This document shows, piece after piece, positions 46,730-55,613 of a stretch of 64,000 nucleotides of DNA; within the stretch, counting starts at the first letter, position 1, and every line of letters starts with the position of its first letter. The position numbers were made by a program, and so were the translations under genes. The stretch spans positions 4,960,001-5,024,000 of the forward strand of contig NZ_JADWYI010000001.1 in the NCBI RefSeq assembly GCF_016904885.1, written 5' to 3'. Origin of the DNA: Archangium primigenium (GTDB taxonomy: Bacteria; Myxococcota; Myxococcia; Myxococcales; Myxococcaceae). Under the pieces are notes generated by a model. The model made no database searches. It had not been told where the DNA came from and saw only the letters and a program-made list of their open reading frames with translations.

Positions 46730-47302
46730 TCAAGCGTGTGCGGGCGTCAGCGCGCGCCGGTAGTGCATGGCGACCGCGCCGCAGCGGAGTGGCTTCGCCG
46801 AGACCAGCTCGAGCCGTCGTGTGCTGGGCATCCCGCTCTGGTACAGGGTCGGGCCGTGGCCGGCGATCCTGGGGTGGACGAGGAACTTGTACTCGTCGAT
46901 CAGATCCAGTCGGTCCAGCTCGGTCGCGAGCTGGCCGCTACCGAGGAGCACGCCGGACGGGGTTGCATCCTTGAGCTTCTGCACGGCCGTGCGCAGGTCG
47001 CCGACGAGGTGGTGGCTGTTACTCCACGGGAAGTCCTTTCGCGTCGACGACACCACGTACTTTGGCTTGTTCTCCAGCTTGATCGCCCACTCGCGCAGCG
47101 CTGGCGGCGCCGACTCATCGCCTCGGGCGACCGCCGGCCAATAGCTCTCCATCATCTCGTAGGTGACGCGGCCCCACAGCATCGCCCCGCCCTCGTCCAT
47201 GAGTCGGGTGAAGAAGGCGTGTGTCTCGTCGTCGGCGATGCCCTCCTGGTGGTCGACGCAGCCGTCCAGGGTGACGTTGATGCTGAAGGTCAAGAGTCCC
47301 AT
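46730..47302 (-). CDS. RibD C-terminal / dihydrofolate-reductase-family protein
   Basis: A 190-residue oxidoreductase-fold protein of the RibD C-terminal family, recognised by MGLLTFSINVTLDGCVDH, GAMLWGRVTYEMMESYW, VVSSTRKDFPW and LLGSGQLATELDRLDLIDE. Such stand-alone homologues reduce unknown pterin- or pyrimidine-like substrates with NADPH; riboflavin synthesis genes are not nearby. The ATG is at 47302 and no good Shine-Dalgarno is seen. The 279 bases between 46451 and 46729 hold no gene that I can support, only short hairpins. It is the first of a run of probably acquired genes. Confidence 0.9.
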   Translation of the reverse strand: MGLLTFSINVTLDGCVDHQEGIADDETHAFFTRLMDEGGAMLWGRVTYEMMESYWPAVARGDESAPPALREWAIKLENKPKYVVSSTRKDFPWSNSHHLVGDLRTAVQKLKDATPSGVLLGSGQLATELDRLDLIDEYKFLVHPRIAGHGPTLYQSGMPSTRRLELVSAKPLRCGAVAMHYRRALTPAHA

Positions 47303-47347
47303 GCGGCCAGTCTAAGCACACCGCGGGCTGAATCACGCACGCCGTGC

Positions 47348-48469
47348 TTACCTGAGCAGGCCGGTGACCCGGGGTCGGCCCTCGCCGTCCCAGCCCAGGT
47401 TGCCGATGTAGAGCCCGTCCGGGCCGCCCGCGGTGGCCTCGTCCGGGTGGCCGTTGAACACGATCCGCCAGGAGCCTTCGGGCAGTCCGCGCGTGACGTG
47501 GGCGTTGCCGGTGCCGCAGGTGTTGACGCTCGACGCGAAGGACAGCTTGGTCGGCGTCTTGGCCAGCCAGCCGCTCCACAGGCTGCCGTTCTGACGCCAG
47601 TCCGTCACGTAATTACAGGTCCCGTACCAGCCCCACGAGGTGAACAACGTGAAGGTCCCGCTGCGCTTGATCAGGACCGGGTTCTCCTCGATGTAGATGT
47701 TGGTCCGATCCGTGAGCTTGACGCTGCCGCCGTCGGCGTGCACCGGGTTGGCGATCACCTTCTGCGGGTTGTCCGGGTCGAGCCGGACCATCCGGGTCGT
47801 GGTGTGCCACAAGGGGTTCTGGCCAGGCTCCTCGGCGAACTGCGTCTTGTAGGTCAACACCAACACATCGTCGAGCCAGCTCGCGGTGGGGTCGATCAGG
47901 GAGAAGGCTCGGTTGGGGAAGCCCGCGCTCTCGTCGGCGATCAGGTCCTGCCCACCGGCGCCGGAACCGGAGAAGCAGGCCACCGGGGTGTCGTAGGGAA
48001 CGAACGGACCGCGCGGATGAGCAGCCCGGGCGACCCCGATGCACCGCTCGGCGCCCTTGTCGCCGCGGGTAGGGATGGGGGCGGAGAAGAACATCCGGAA
48101 GTCACCGGTCCGGGACTGGATGATCGACGGCGCCCAGGTGCCCTTGTTCTGCCCCATCCAGGCCGCCTTGCGCGAGAGCATGGGCTGTCCCGTGGAGGTC
48201 CACGGCCCGACAAGCTCGGGCGCGGAGCGGATGGTGCCCGGGTCATCCCAGGCGCCGGTCGAACCGGTGTACCAGCGGCCGTCGTGGAAGACGACGGCCG
48301 GGTTGGCGATGCCGGTCGCCACGGGCCTGTCCACCGAGGTCGTGGACACCGCGGCCAGGGCGGCGGGGGCAGCCAGACTGGCCACGAGCAGACCGCCGGT
48401 GACGACTCGCGCCGACATCGCGCGACGGAGGCGGGGTCGACCGTGGACGGGGAGTGGGAACAGGAACAT
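47348..48469 (-). CDS. Secreted GH43-like glycoside hydrolase
   Basis: A 373-residue exported protein with a signal peptide (to about residue 40, VASLAAPAALA) and a five-bladed propeller pattern typical of GH43 arabinanases and xylosidases. Cues are NPAVVFHDGRWY, GPWTSTGQPMLSR, TWAPSIIQ, FSLIDPTASWLDDVLVLTYKT and IYIEENPVLIK. The place where GH43 enzymes usually have DP (general base) reads NP (ANPAVV), so activity is uncertain. The ATG at 48469 has AAAGGA six bases upstream, preferred over an earlier GTG at 48484. It looks actinobacterial in style. It is divergent from the LysR gene at 48588. Confidence 0.7.
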   Translation of the reverse strand: MFLFPLPVHGRPRLRRAMSARVVTGGLLVASLAAPAALAAVSTTSVDRPVATGIANPAVVFHDGRWYTGSTGAWDDPGTIRSAPELVGPWTSTGQPMLSRKAAWMGQNKGTWAPSIIQSRTGDFRMFFSAPIPTRGDKGAERCIGVARAAHPRGPFVPYDTPVACFSGSGAGGQDLIADESAGFPNRAFSLIDPTASWLDDVLVLTYKTQFAEEPGQNPLWHTTTRMVRLDPDNPQKVIANPVHADGGSVKLTDRTNIYIEENPVLIKRSGTFTLFTSWGWYGTCNYVTDWRQNGSLWSGWLAKTPTKLSFASSVNTCGTGNAHVTRGLPEGSWRIVFNGHPDEATAGGPDGLYIGNLGWDGEGRPRVTGLLR

Positions 48470-48587
48470 GACAAATCCTTTCACTTGGGGAACGCGATGT
48501 TCTGCAACGCAGTAGATTTTCCCTCCGGGGCGGGCGTCAAGCGTGCTCCGGCGACCGCTCGACTGGGTTCGGCGTTACATTCGAATC

Positions 48588-49493
48588 ATGGACACGTTGG
48601 ACGTGATGAAGCTCCTGCTTCGGGTCGCCGAGACGGGAAGCTTCTCCAAGGCGGCTCGGCAGATGCGGATGGCGCAGTCCACGGCGAGCAAGCAGATCGC
48701 GCTCCTGGAAAAGCGGCTCGGCGCGCAGCTCGTGCGCCGCACGTCTCGCGGTCTCGCCCTGACCGAGGCCGGGCAACACTATTACGACGAAGCGCTGCGG
48801 CTGATCGGCGAGCTCGAGGCCCTCGACGATGCGGTGCGCGAGCGCGAGCGCGAGCCCGCCGGTCTGGTTCGAGTGACCTCTCCCCCGGGCTTCGCCGCTG
48901 ACTTTCTGCTGCCCGAGTTGGGCTCGTTCTTCGCGCGATACCCAGGGCTGTCGATCGACTTCGTCGTCTCGCAACGTCTCGTCAACCTGGTCGAGGAGCG
49001 CGTCGATGTCGCCGTCCGCATGGGCGAGCTCGAGAGCAATGAGTTGCGTGCACGCCACGTGGGCACCTCCACGGCGATCGTTGTCGCCTCGCCGGGTTAC
49101 CTGCGGGAGCATGGCGAGCCGACCCACCCCGCCGAGCTCGAGCGCCATGACTGCATCGCGTCGATGCGTGGCGGCAGGCCGCGGCCGTGGCAGTTCGGCC
49201 ACGGCGCCGAACGCGTCTTCATCGATCCGAAGGGGTCGATCCAGTCGGACAACACCGAACTGACCCGCGCCGCCGTGAAGGCCGGACTGGGCATTGGTTA
49301 CGCGGCCAGCTGGTTGTTCAAGGAAGAGCTTTCATCGGGAGCCGTGCGCCAACTCCTGACCGGACACGAGTGCCTCCAGGTCCCCATCAACGCGGTCTGG
49401 TCCGGCGACCGTGCGCTTGCCCGGCGAACCGCGCTCTTCATCGATTTTCTCGCGACCCGCTGCGCCGCGGAGCCCATGCTTCGCATCCACTGA
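48588..49493 (+). CDS. LysR-family transcriptional regulator
   Basis: A 301-residue LysR-type regulator. The N-terminal winged helix-turn-helix (about 1-60) includes FSKAARQMRMAQSTASKQIALLE; a linker helix and the periplasmic-binding-like effector domain follow (PPGFAADFLLPELGSFF...). The ATG at 48588 fits the family start MDTLDVMKLLLRVAETGSF. It is divergent from the GH43-like gene and 124 bases ahead of the SDR at 49621 on the same strand, so either could be its target. No dyad operator was found in the 118-base divergent spacer. Confidence 0.93.
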   Translation: MDTLDVMKLLLRVAETGSFSKAARQMRMAQSTASKQIALLEKRLGAQLVRRTSRGLALTEAGQHYYDEALRLIGELEALDDAVREREREPAGLVRVTSPPGFAADFLLPELGSFFARYPGLSIDFVVSQRLVNLVEERVDVAVRMGELESNELRARHVGTSTAIVVASPGYLREHGEPTHPAELERHDCIASMRGGRPRPWQFGHGAERVFIDPKGSIQSDNTELTRAAVKAGLGIGYAASWLFKEELSSGAVRQLLTGHECLQVPINAVWSGDRALARRTALFIDFLATRCAAEPMLRIH

Positions 49494-49620
49494 CGGGCGG
49501 CCCTATTCCCCCTGGGAATGGATGCCATCGCCGTCCACCGTCTTCCTCGGACATTCGGGCTGACCCATATTGCCAGCCATGCGGTGCGCGCCGTGCGCTC
49601 CGCCAGCGAAAGGTCGGATG

Positions 49621-50406
49621 ATGGGAAGGCTGCAAGAGAAGGTCGCGATCGTCACGGGCGGAAGCAGCGGGATCGGCCGCGCCATCGCCAAACGGTTCGC
49701 CGCGGAGGGGGCTCATGTCTATGTCGTCGGCCGCCGCGAGGCGGACCTGGCGGAGACCGTCGCCGAAATCGGGTCGAGCGCCACGGCGATCCGGGCCGAC
49801 ATCACGAACCTGGAGGAACTCGATGCGGTCTATGCCCGGGTCGTCGCGGATGGTCGCACGCTGGATGTCGTGGTCGCGAATGCCGGCCGCGCGGAGTCGG
49901 GGACGCTCGAGGAGGTGGATGCCGACCTGTTCGACAAGATCTTCGATCTCAATGTCCGTGCCACGTTCTTCACCGTGCAGAAGGGGCTGCCCCTCCTGAA
50001 CGCTCAGGCCTCGGTGATCCTGGTGTCGTCGTCGCTCAACAACCGAGGCGACTCGGGGATGAGCGTCTACAACGCGTCCAAGGCCGCCGTGCGCTCCTTG
50101 GTGAAGACCTTCGCCACGGAGTTGTTGCCCCGCGGCATCCGGGTCAACACCCTCAGTCCCGGTCCGGTCGACACCCCCATCGTCGATACCAACTCGCCGA
50201 CGCCGGAGGCCGCCGCGGCGTTCCGCGAGTATGCGGCGAACGAGGTCCCGATGAAGCGGATGGGGCGGCCAGACGAGGTCGCGTCTGGCGCGCTGTTCCT
50301 CGCCTCCGCCGACAGCAGTTTCTGCACGGGCATGGAATTGCGCGTCGATGGCGGCCACGCGGAACTTCGAACGACCGTTCGACGTCGCTCGAGGGCCGAG
50401 GGTTAG
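49621..50406 (+). CDS. Short-chain dehydrogenase/reductase (classical SDR)
   Basis: A 261-residue NAD(P)-dependent oxidoreductase with the classical SDR motifs: IVTGGSSGIGRAIA (about residue 10), NAG in VVVANAGR, the catalytic Ser in ILVSSSL and YxxxK in YNASKAA. The end MELRVDGGHAE is as in FabG-like enzymes. An ATG three bases earlier (49618) is an equal choice; AAAGG lies upstream. It lies downstream of the LysR gene in the same direction and converges with the lipase-like gene seven bases away. The substrate is unknown. Confidence 0.92.
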   Translation: MGRLQEKVAIVTGGSSGIGRAIAKRFAAEGAHVYVVGRREADLAETVAEIGSSATAIRADITNLEELDAVYARVVADGRTLDVVVANAGRAESGTLEEVDADLFDKIFDLNVRATFFTVQKGLPLLNAQASVILVSSSLNNRGDSGMSVYNASKAAVRSLVKTFATELLPRGIRVNTLSPGPVDTPIVDTNSPTPEAAAAFREYAANEVPMKRMGRPDEVASGALFLASADSSFCTGMELRVDGGHAELRTTVRRRSRAEG

Positions 50407-50413
50407 GGCTGGG

Positions 50414-51733
50414 TCAATTCGGCAGCAGGCTGGCGAGCCAGTTCGTCACCGCGTCCGAATCGGTGTCGATCAGGCCGAAGTGGAATCCGAGTTCCTCGGG
50501 ATCGTGGGTCTGCGAGACCCGCAGATAGGGCTTGTACTCGACATTGCCAGCCCCGTTCGTCGTCGAGAGCTGTTCCGCGAGGATGGCGGTGAGGGCCGCG
50601 TTCACGCGCTGATCGCGCAGGGCCTGCGAGATCCGGATCGGCGCCTTGATGACGAGGTTGGGATGCATGGCCTCGAATTGCTCGAACAGGGCGGTCCTGC
50701 TCTCACTCTCCTCCTGCCGCAGCAGTTGGGGCCCCGCCAGTTGTCCCCAGGAATCGGTCTGGCTCAATTCCACCCGGCAGCGCTCTTCGACATGCGCGTA
50801 CAAGGCGTTGGATTCGGGGGTCAGCACCTGGGCGCGGTCGATGTCCGGGTTCCCCGCGAGCGCCCCGGCGATGAACAAGGCCACGAAGGCATTGCCCCCG
50901 TCTGGTTCGGTTCTCTGACAGGCGAGCTTGACGAGCGATCCGATCGCGGAAGCGGGGGCCAGCGCCGCCACGCCGCGCAGGGTGAGCTCGGGGGTCCACT
51001 CCGGCGCGAAGTGCGCGCCGAACAGCGCCGCTTGCCCGCCCTGGGAGTGGCCGACAATGGCGAACTGGTCGGAGAGCTCCGGGTGGAGGTGACGCGCGGC
51101 CCGCACGATGTCGAGAATGCCGCGGGCCTCGGACTTGCCGAGGAGATAGGGATGAGGGCCTTCGGTGCCCAGGCCCTCGTAGTCCGTCATGACCACGGCC
51201 CAGCCCCGGTCCAGGAATTTGTTGAGCAGGACATGCGGGAAGGCGTTGTAGGGGTGCGCCGCCGAGCCCTCGAAATCTCGCGACGGCGCGTAGACGTCAG
51301 CGCTGCCAATGGTTCCATGCGCCCAACTGATCACCGGATAGCCGCCAGCGGGGGCCGACGTCTTGGGCAGGGCGATGAGGCCAGAGACGGCGATGGCCTG
51401 GCCGTGAACGCTCTCCGAGACATAGACCACGAGTTCGTTGGTCCGAGCGGAGGCGAGGGCGGCCGGGCTGCCGCTGTCCAACGGACGAGACCAGATCACA
51501 TCGCCATGCTGACCGGTGATCTTGTCTTGGGGCGGGTAGTAACAGGCTGGACTCTCGGGGGCTATTGGCGTGGCTACGGGCACGGTCGTGATCGCCTCAT
51601 GGATCGAGCAGAAGTGCTCAGGGGAAGCGCTTCCTCTACCGACACATTCCGAGAAAAGCCTATAGCCTTTATGCTGAATTGACGGTCGTGTGAGATTGTG
51701 CTCTCCACCTCTCACTGGCAGAGGGACGTGCAT
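50414..51733 (-). CDS. Alpha/beta-hydrolase, secretory-lipase-like
   Basis: A protein of up to 439 residues of the secretory-lipase (LIP) type. The fold is shown by VISWAHGTIGS (oxyanion region), VVMTDYEGLG, the nucleophile elbow AIVGHSQGGQAAL and PHVLLNKFLDRGW. Such enzymes hydrolyse esters of bulky acyl or triacyl substrates. The first 55 or so residues do not look like a signal peptide in this frame; a GTG near 51583 or a shifted frame upstream may be the true start, so the N-terminus given here is tentative. It faces the convergent SDR and is divergent from the hydrolase at 51754. Confidence 0.8.
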   Translation of the reverse strand: MHVPLPVRGGEHNLTRPSIQHKGYRLFSECVGRGSASPEHFCSIHEAITTVPVATPIAPESPACYYPPQDKITGQHGDVIWSRPLDSGSPAALASARTNELVVYVSESVHGQAIAVSGLIALPKTSAPAGGYPVISWAHGTIGSADVYAPSRDFEGSAAHPYNAFPHVLLNKFLDRGWAVVMTDYEGLGTEGPHPYLLGKSEARGILDIVRAARHLHPELSDQFAIVGHSQGGQAALFGAHFAPEWTPELTLRGVAALAPASAIGSLVKLACQRTEPDGGNAFVALFIAGALAGNPDIDRAQVLTPESNALYAHVEERCRVELSQTDSWGQLAGPQLLRQEESESRTALFEQFEAMHPNLVIKAPIRISQALRDQRVNAALTAILAEQLSTTNGAGNVEYKPYLRVSQTHDPEELGFHFGLIDTDSDAVTNWLASLLPN

Positions 51734-51753
51734 CCCACCACAGAGGTGACTTC

Positions 51754-52629
51754 ATGAGCACCATCGCCTATCGCACCCAGCAGGTCGACGACGTCGAGGT
51801 CTTCTATCGCGAGGCGGGACCCGCCGACGCGCCCGTGCTCCTCCTGCTCCACGGTTTTCCCACCTCCAGCCACATGTTTCGCGACCTCATCCCGGCGCTC
51901 GCCGACCGGTACCGCGTGATCGCCCCCGACCTGCCAGGCTTCGGCCGGACCCGGGCGCCCTCGCGCGCCAGGTATGTCTACAGCTTCGACCAACTCGCCC
52001 GGACGATGGGCGGCTTCGTCGACGCGCTGGGGCTCGAGCGCTACGCGCTCTATGTCTTCGACTATGGCGCGCCCGTCGGCTTCCGCCTCGCGCTCGCCCA
52101 TCCGGAGCGCATCACCGCGATCATCACGCAGAATGGCAATGCCTACGAGGAAGGGTTCAGCACCGGGTGGGAACCCTGGCAAGCGTACTGGCGGGAACCG
52201 ACACCGGCGAATCGCGAGGCCTGCCGCGCCTCGCTGACCGACGAGGCCATCCGCTTCCAGCACACGCACGGCATGCCCGAGGACCGCGTGGCGCCAGACG
52301 CGGCCGAGCTCGACATCGCCTACCTGCGCCGCGGCGAGGCGGAGGAGATCCAGCTCGACCTGATCCTCTCCTACAGGACGAACGTGGAACTCTATCCCGC
52401 CTTCCAGGCGTACTTCCGCGAGCACCAACCGCCCCTGCTCGCGGCCTGGGGTCGTCGTGACGCCTTCTTCCTTCCCCCCGGGGCGCTGGCCTACGCGCGC
52501 GATCTCCCCCACGCCGAGATCCACCTCCTCGATGCCGGCCACTTCGCCCTGGCGACGCATCACGAGGAGATCGCGCAGTTGATCCGGCGCTTCCTCACCC
52601 GGCATCTCCTCGGCACTAGGAGAAGTTGA
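51754..52629 (+). CDS. Alpha/beta-hydrolase, epoxide hydrolase/haloalkane dehalogenase-like
   Basis: A 291-residue soluble hydrolase. LLLLHGFPTSSHMF gives the oxyanion motif HGFP, and VFDYGAPVG carries an aspartate nucleophile (Asp103) where lipases have serine, as in epoxide hydrolases and haloalkane dehalogenases. The catalytic His is in DAGHFAL. A cap region (FSTGWEPWQAYWREP) lies between. The substrate is unknown. The ATG at 51754 has GAGGTGA upstream. Its end overlaps the convergent SDR gene by 14 bases. Confidence 0.9.
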   Translation: MSTIAYRTQQVDDVEVFYREAGPADAPVLLLLHGFPTSSHMFRDLIPALADRYRVIAPDLPGFGRTRAPSRARYVYSFDQLARTMGGFVDALGLERYALYVFDYGAPVGFRLALAHPERITAIITQNGNAYEEGFSTGWEPWQAYWREPTPANREACRASLTDEAIRFQHTHGMPEDRVAPDAAELDIAYLRRGEAEEIQLDLILSYRTNVELYPAFQAYFREHQPPLLAAWGRRDAFFLPPGALAYARDLPHAEIHLLDAGHFALATHHEEIAQLIRRFLTRHLLGTRRS

Positions 52630-53302
52630 CCGAGACGTCCTCGCGGCGCTGGTGCAGCTCCCAGAACTTCTCGGCGATGGCCGACGCCTCCAGCGTCGCA
52701 TCGCCGGAGTCGAACGCGGTGCCCTTGACGGTCCCGAGCACGACGACCTCGCCCACGTAGACGCCCTCGCCCGAGAGCTTCTGGTGCAGCAGGCCCACGG
52801 TCTTGTGCTGCGCGGCCTTGGAGACCGCGAGGCCCATGGCATTCCACGACACCGCCAGCGCATCGAGCTTCGGGTCGTAGTACGCGAGGCCGCCGCCCGT
52901 GACGAGGATCGCGCCCTTCTCCTGCTTCAAATCGGGCAGCGCCTCCTGGACGCCCGCCACCAGTCCGAGCACCGACACGCCGAGGGGCCCGTTCAGCTCC
53001 TCCACGGGCGAGGTCGTCAGGTCCCCGGCGCCGGGGGTATACGCGTTCCAGTGGAGCACCGCGATGGGCCCGAGCGATGCACGCACGTCACGGATGAGCG
53101 CGCGCACGGACTGGGGCTGGGCGAGGTCACAGGGAAAGGCCTGGGCGGTGAGGCCCGCGCGGGAGAGCGCCGCGGCCGAGGCCTTGAGCCGCTCCGCGTT
53201 GCGGGCGACGAGCGCGACCGCGAAGCCCTCCTCGCCAAACCTGCGAGCCACTGCGTCCGAGATGCCAGGCCCGTGACCACAGACGACGATGGTTTTTTTC
53301 AC
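52616..53302 (-). CDS. Short-chain dehydrogenase-like protein
   Basis: A 228-residue SDR-fold protein with the N-terminal TIVVCGHGPGISDAVARRF, which gives the GxxxGxG cofactor loop in divergent form (GHGPGIS), and ILVTGGGLAYYDP in place of the usual catalytic Ser-Tyr spacing. The YxxxK pair is not clearly seen; AVSKAAQHK is the nearest equivalent. It may therefore be an atypical or inactive member. The GTG at 53302 overlaps the stop of the membrane-protein gene (GTGA), so the two are coupled. It is convergent with the hydrolase. Confidence 0.8.
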   Translation of the reverse strand: MKKTIVVCGHGPGISDAVARRFGEEGFAVALVARNAERLKASAAALSRAGLTAQAFPCDLAQPQSVRALIRDVRASLGPIAVLHWNAYTPGAGDLTTSPVEELNGPLGVSVLGLVAGVQEALPDLKQEKGAILVTGGGLAYYDPKLDALAVSWNAMGLAVSKAAQHKTVGLLHQKLSGEGVYVGEVVVLGTVKGTAFDSGDATLEASAIAEKFWELHQRREDVSVNFS

Positions 53303-53676
53303 CCCTCGAACGTAGCACGCCCGGTCAGCGCGGCGGCCACGACCAGGACACCGAAGACGGCCACGTTGAACCGGGGCTCCCAGTACGTCATGAAGAGGAC
53401 CGCGATGGCGAGCCACCCGGCGGCGGCGATCAACGATACCGCCACGACGGGCACTTCCTTGAACAGGTCCAGCGAGCGCCACGCGAGCCAAAGCCCGAGC
53501 AGCCCGAACACGAACTGCCCGAGCGCGAACGCCGAGTGGAGGCCGTAGTAGAGGGTCGTCTCGGTGCTGGGGACGTGCTTGCCCCGCAGGTGTTGGGACA
53601 CGACGTCGACGACGAAGTGCATCACCCCGGTGAAGGTCAGCCAGCCGTACGCCGCGTAGACGAGGATCTTGTGCAT
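53299..53676 (-). CDS. Small four-helix membrane protein
   Basis: A 125-residue hydrophobic protein with about four transmembrane helices (LVYAAYGWLTFTGVMHFV, FALGQFVFGLLGLWLAW, VVAVSLIAAAGWLAIAVLF, VAVFGVLVVAAAL) and short loops. I do not recognise a family with a known role. It is coupled to the downstream SDR by a 4-base overlap and lies 21 bases after the SDR gene at 53698 on the same strand, so these may form a three-gene operon from 54612 downward. Function unknown. Confidence 0.8.
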   Translation of the reverse strand: MHKILVYAAYGWLTFTGVMHFVVDVVSQHLRGKHVPSTETTLYYGLHSAFALGQFVFGLLGLWLAWRSLDLFKEVPVVAVSLIAAAGWLAIAVLFMTYWEPRFNVAVFGVLVVAAALTGRATFEG

Positions 53677-53697
53677 GTCGTGCCCCGCGGGAGTCGC

Positions 53698-54612
53698 CTA
53701 CTGGAACGCGACCTGGGTGAGCTCCTCGGACACCCGCCAGAGGCGGTTGGCGGCCGTTCGGTCTTCCGCGCGCTGGGGAACCTTCGCCAGCGTCGGATGG
53801 CCCCGCATCTCGCTCAGCTTGTCGGGGCCGTAGTAGGCGCCGGCCTTGGCCTCGGGCGAGGTCGCGGCGAAGAGGGTGGGCAGCGCGCCCTGCGACGCGG
53901 GCTGGAACAGGAACCACATGAACGTGCGCATCATGCCCGAGGCACTCCACCGGCCGGGCGCGTTGTGCAGCAGGTCGGTGCGCGAGATGCCGGGGTGCGC
54001 GGCGATGCTGGTGACGCCCCACCGGTTCGCCTCGCTGCGCCGCTGCAGCTCGAAGGCGAACAGGAGGCAGGCGAGCTTCGACTGGCCATAGGCCCGCATC
54101 GGCTGGTAGCTGCGCGTCGCGTGCAGGTCGTCGAAGTCGATCACCCCGGCCCGAGCGGCCACGCTCGACAGGGTGACGACGCGCGCGTCGGTCCCCTTGC
54201 GCAGCAGGGGCATGAGGTGGGCCGACAGGGCGAAGTGGCCGAGGTAGTTGGTGCCGAGCTGCAGCTCGAAGCCATCCGAGGTGGCCTGCCGCTTCGGCGG
54301 GGTCATCACGGCGGCGTTGTTGATCAACAGGTCGAGGCTCTCGCGCTGCCCCTTGAGCCGCGCGGCGAAGTCGGCGATGGACTTGAGGCTGGCGAGGTCG
54401 ACCTGCTCGAACCGGACCTTCGCGGAGGGGACCTCGGACTGGATTCGCGCGACGGCCTCCGCGCCTTTCTGGGGGTTGCGGCCGGCGAGGATGACCTCAC
54501 CGCCCGTTCGTGCGAGTTCGAGGGCATCCTCGAGTCCGAGGCCTCCGGTCCCGGTGATGACGGCTGAACGGCCCTTCTGCGAAGGCATGTCGGAAGTGGT
54601 CCACTGGGTCAT
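53698..54612 (-). CDS. Short-chain dehydrogenase (retinol-dehydrogenase-like)
   Basis: A 304-residue SDR close in form to the retinol-dehydrogenase/WW-domain-oxidoreductase group. It has SAVITGTGGLGLEDALELA, LLINNAAVMTPP, VTLSSVAA and the catalytic YGQSKLACLLF. The substrate is not known. It is divergent from the LysR gene at 54688, with a 75-base spacer holding a dyad, and may be that regulator's target. The ATG at 54612 has no strong Shine-Dalgarno. Confidence 0.92.
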   Translation of the reverse strand: MTQWTTSDMPSQKGRSAVITGTGGLGLEDALELARTGGEVILAGRNPQKGAEAVARIQSEVPSAKVRFEQVDLASLKSIADFAARLKGQRESLDLLINNAAVMTPPKRQATSDGFELQLGTNYLGHFALSAHLMPLLRKGTDARVVTLSSVAARAGVIDFDDLHATRSYQPMRAYGQSKLACLLFAFELQRRSEANRWGVTSIAAHPGISRTDLLHNAPGRWSASGMMRTFMWFLFQPASQGALPTLFAATSPEAKAGAYYGPDKLSEMRGHPTLAKVPQRAEDRTAANRLWRVSEELTQVAFQ

Positions 54613-54668
54613 GCGCCGGATGTAACGAGCCGGGCGGGGGTCGGTAAAGCGCGAGACGCCCGACACAC

Positions 54669-54687
54669 TGTCTGGTACATCGAGACA
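54669..54687. promoter_or_regulatory. Candidate LysR-type operator (dyad) between LysR and SDR genes
   Basis: TGTCT (54669-54673) and AGACA (54683-54687) form a perfect dyad with a nine-base spacer, the T-N11-A style of LysR-binding sites. It ends immediately before the regulator's ATG and sits in the shared spacer with the divergent dehydrogenase gene. Confidence 0.5.
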
Positions 54688-55590
54688 ATGCGCCTTGACC
54701 TCGATGCCCTGAAGATCTTCGTCCGGGTGGCGGAGCTGCGGAGCTTCACGCAGGCCGCCCACCAGCTTGGCATGCCCAAGGCCCGCGCGTCCGCACACGT
54801 GCAAAAGCTCGAAGCGGAGCTCGGCACCCAGCTCCTCCAGCGCTCGACCCGCGTCGTGCGCCCCACGCCCGAGGGCGAGCAGCTGCTGAAGCGGGCCCCG
54901 GCGTTTCTCGCGGAGGCCGAGGAAATCTCGGCGCTCTTTCATGCGAGCCGGGCGCTGCGGGGGCGGGTGCGCGTGGAGCTCCCCGTCATCATCGCGCGCG
55001 ACTTCGTCATGCCGCGGGTGCCCGAGCTGCTCGCGCGCCATCCGCAGCTCCAGCTGGACATCTGCGCGAGCGACCGGCTCGTGGCGGCGGTGCGGGACGG
55101 GTTCGATCTCGTGCTGCGCGTGGGGCTGGTCAACGAACCGGGGCTCGTCGGGCGCCGCATCGGCGAGGCCTCGTCGATGAACTGCGCGAGTCCCGCCTAC
55201 CTGCGCCAGCATGGAACGCCGCGTACGCTGGACGATCTGCGCGACCACTTCGTCGTCCACTACGCCACCGACCCGGTCCCGGTCTTCGAGTACATCGACG
55301 GCCCGACGTACAAGGAGCTCCCCATGCGCAGCATGGTGACCGTCGACAACTTCGACGTGTACGAGGCGGCGGGCCTCGCGGGCCTGGGCATCGTGCAGGT
55401 GCCACGGTCCGCGCTGGAGCGGCACGCGAACAGGATCGTGGAGATCCTGCCGGAGTTCGTCGCGCGACCGGTGCCCATCACGCTGTTGCACACGCACGGG
55501 CACTCGGTGCCACGGCGCGTGCGGGCCGTGATGACCTGGCTGATGGAGGTGCTGGCGCCCACCGTCAACGCGCTCATGAGCGCTCGGTGA
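54688..55590 (+). CDS. LysR-family transcriptional regulator
   Basis: A 300-residue LysR-type regulator with the winged-helix domain in its first 60 residues (SFTQAAHQLGMPKARASAHVQ, LGTQLLQRSTR) and an effector-binding domain from about residue 90. It is divergent from the retinol-dehydrogenase-like SDR and probably controls it and itself through the dyad at 54669. The C-terminal part (IVQVPRSALERHANRIVEILPEF) is normal. It converges with the TetR gene at 23 bases. Confidence 0.93.
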   Translation: MRLDLDALKIFVRVAELRSFTQAAHQLGMPKARASAHVQKLEAELGTQLLQRSTRVVRPTPEGEQLLKRAPAFLAEAEEISALFHASRALRGRVRVELPVIIARDFVMPRVPELLARHPQLQLDICASDRLVAAVRDGFDLVLRVGLVNEPGLVGRRIGEASSMNCASPAYLRQHGTPRTLDDLRDHFVVHYATDPVPVFEYIDGPTYKELPMRSMVTVDNFDVYEAAGLAGLGIVQVPRSALERHANRIVEILPEFVARPVPITLLHTHGHSVPRRVRAVMTWLMEVLAPTVNALMSAR

Positions 55591-55613
55591 AGCGACTGTA
55601 CGCCTGGCCCTCC

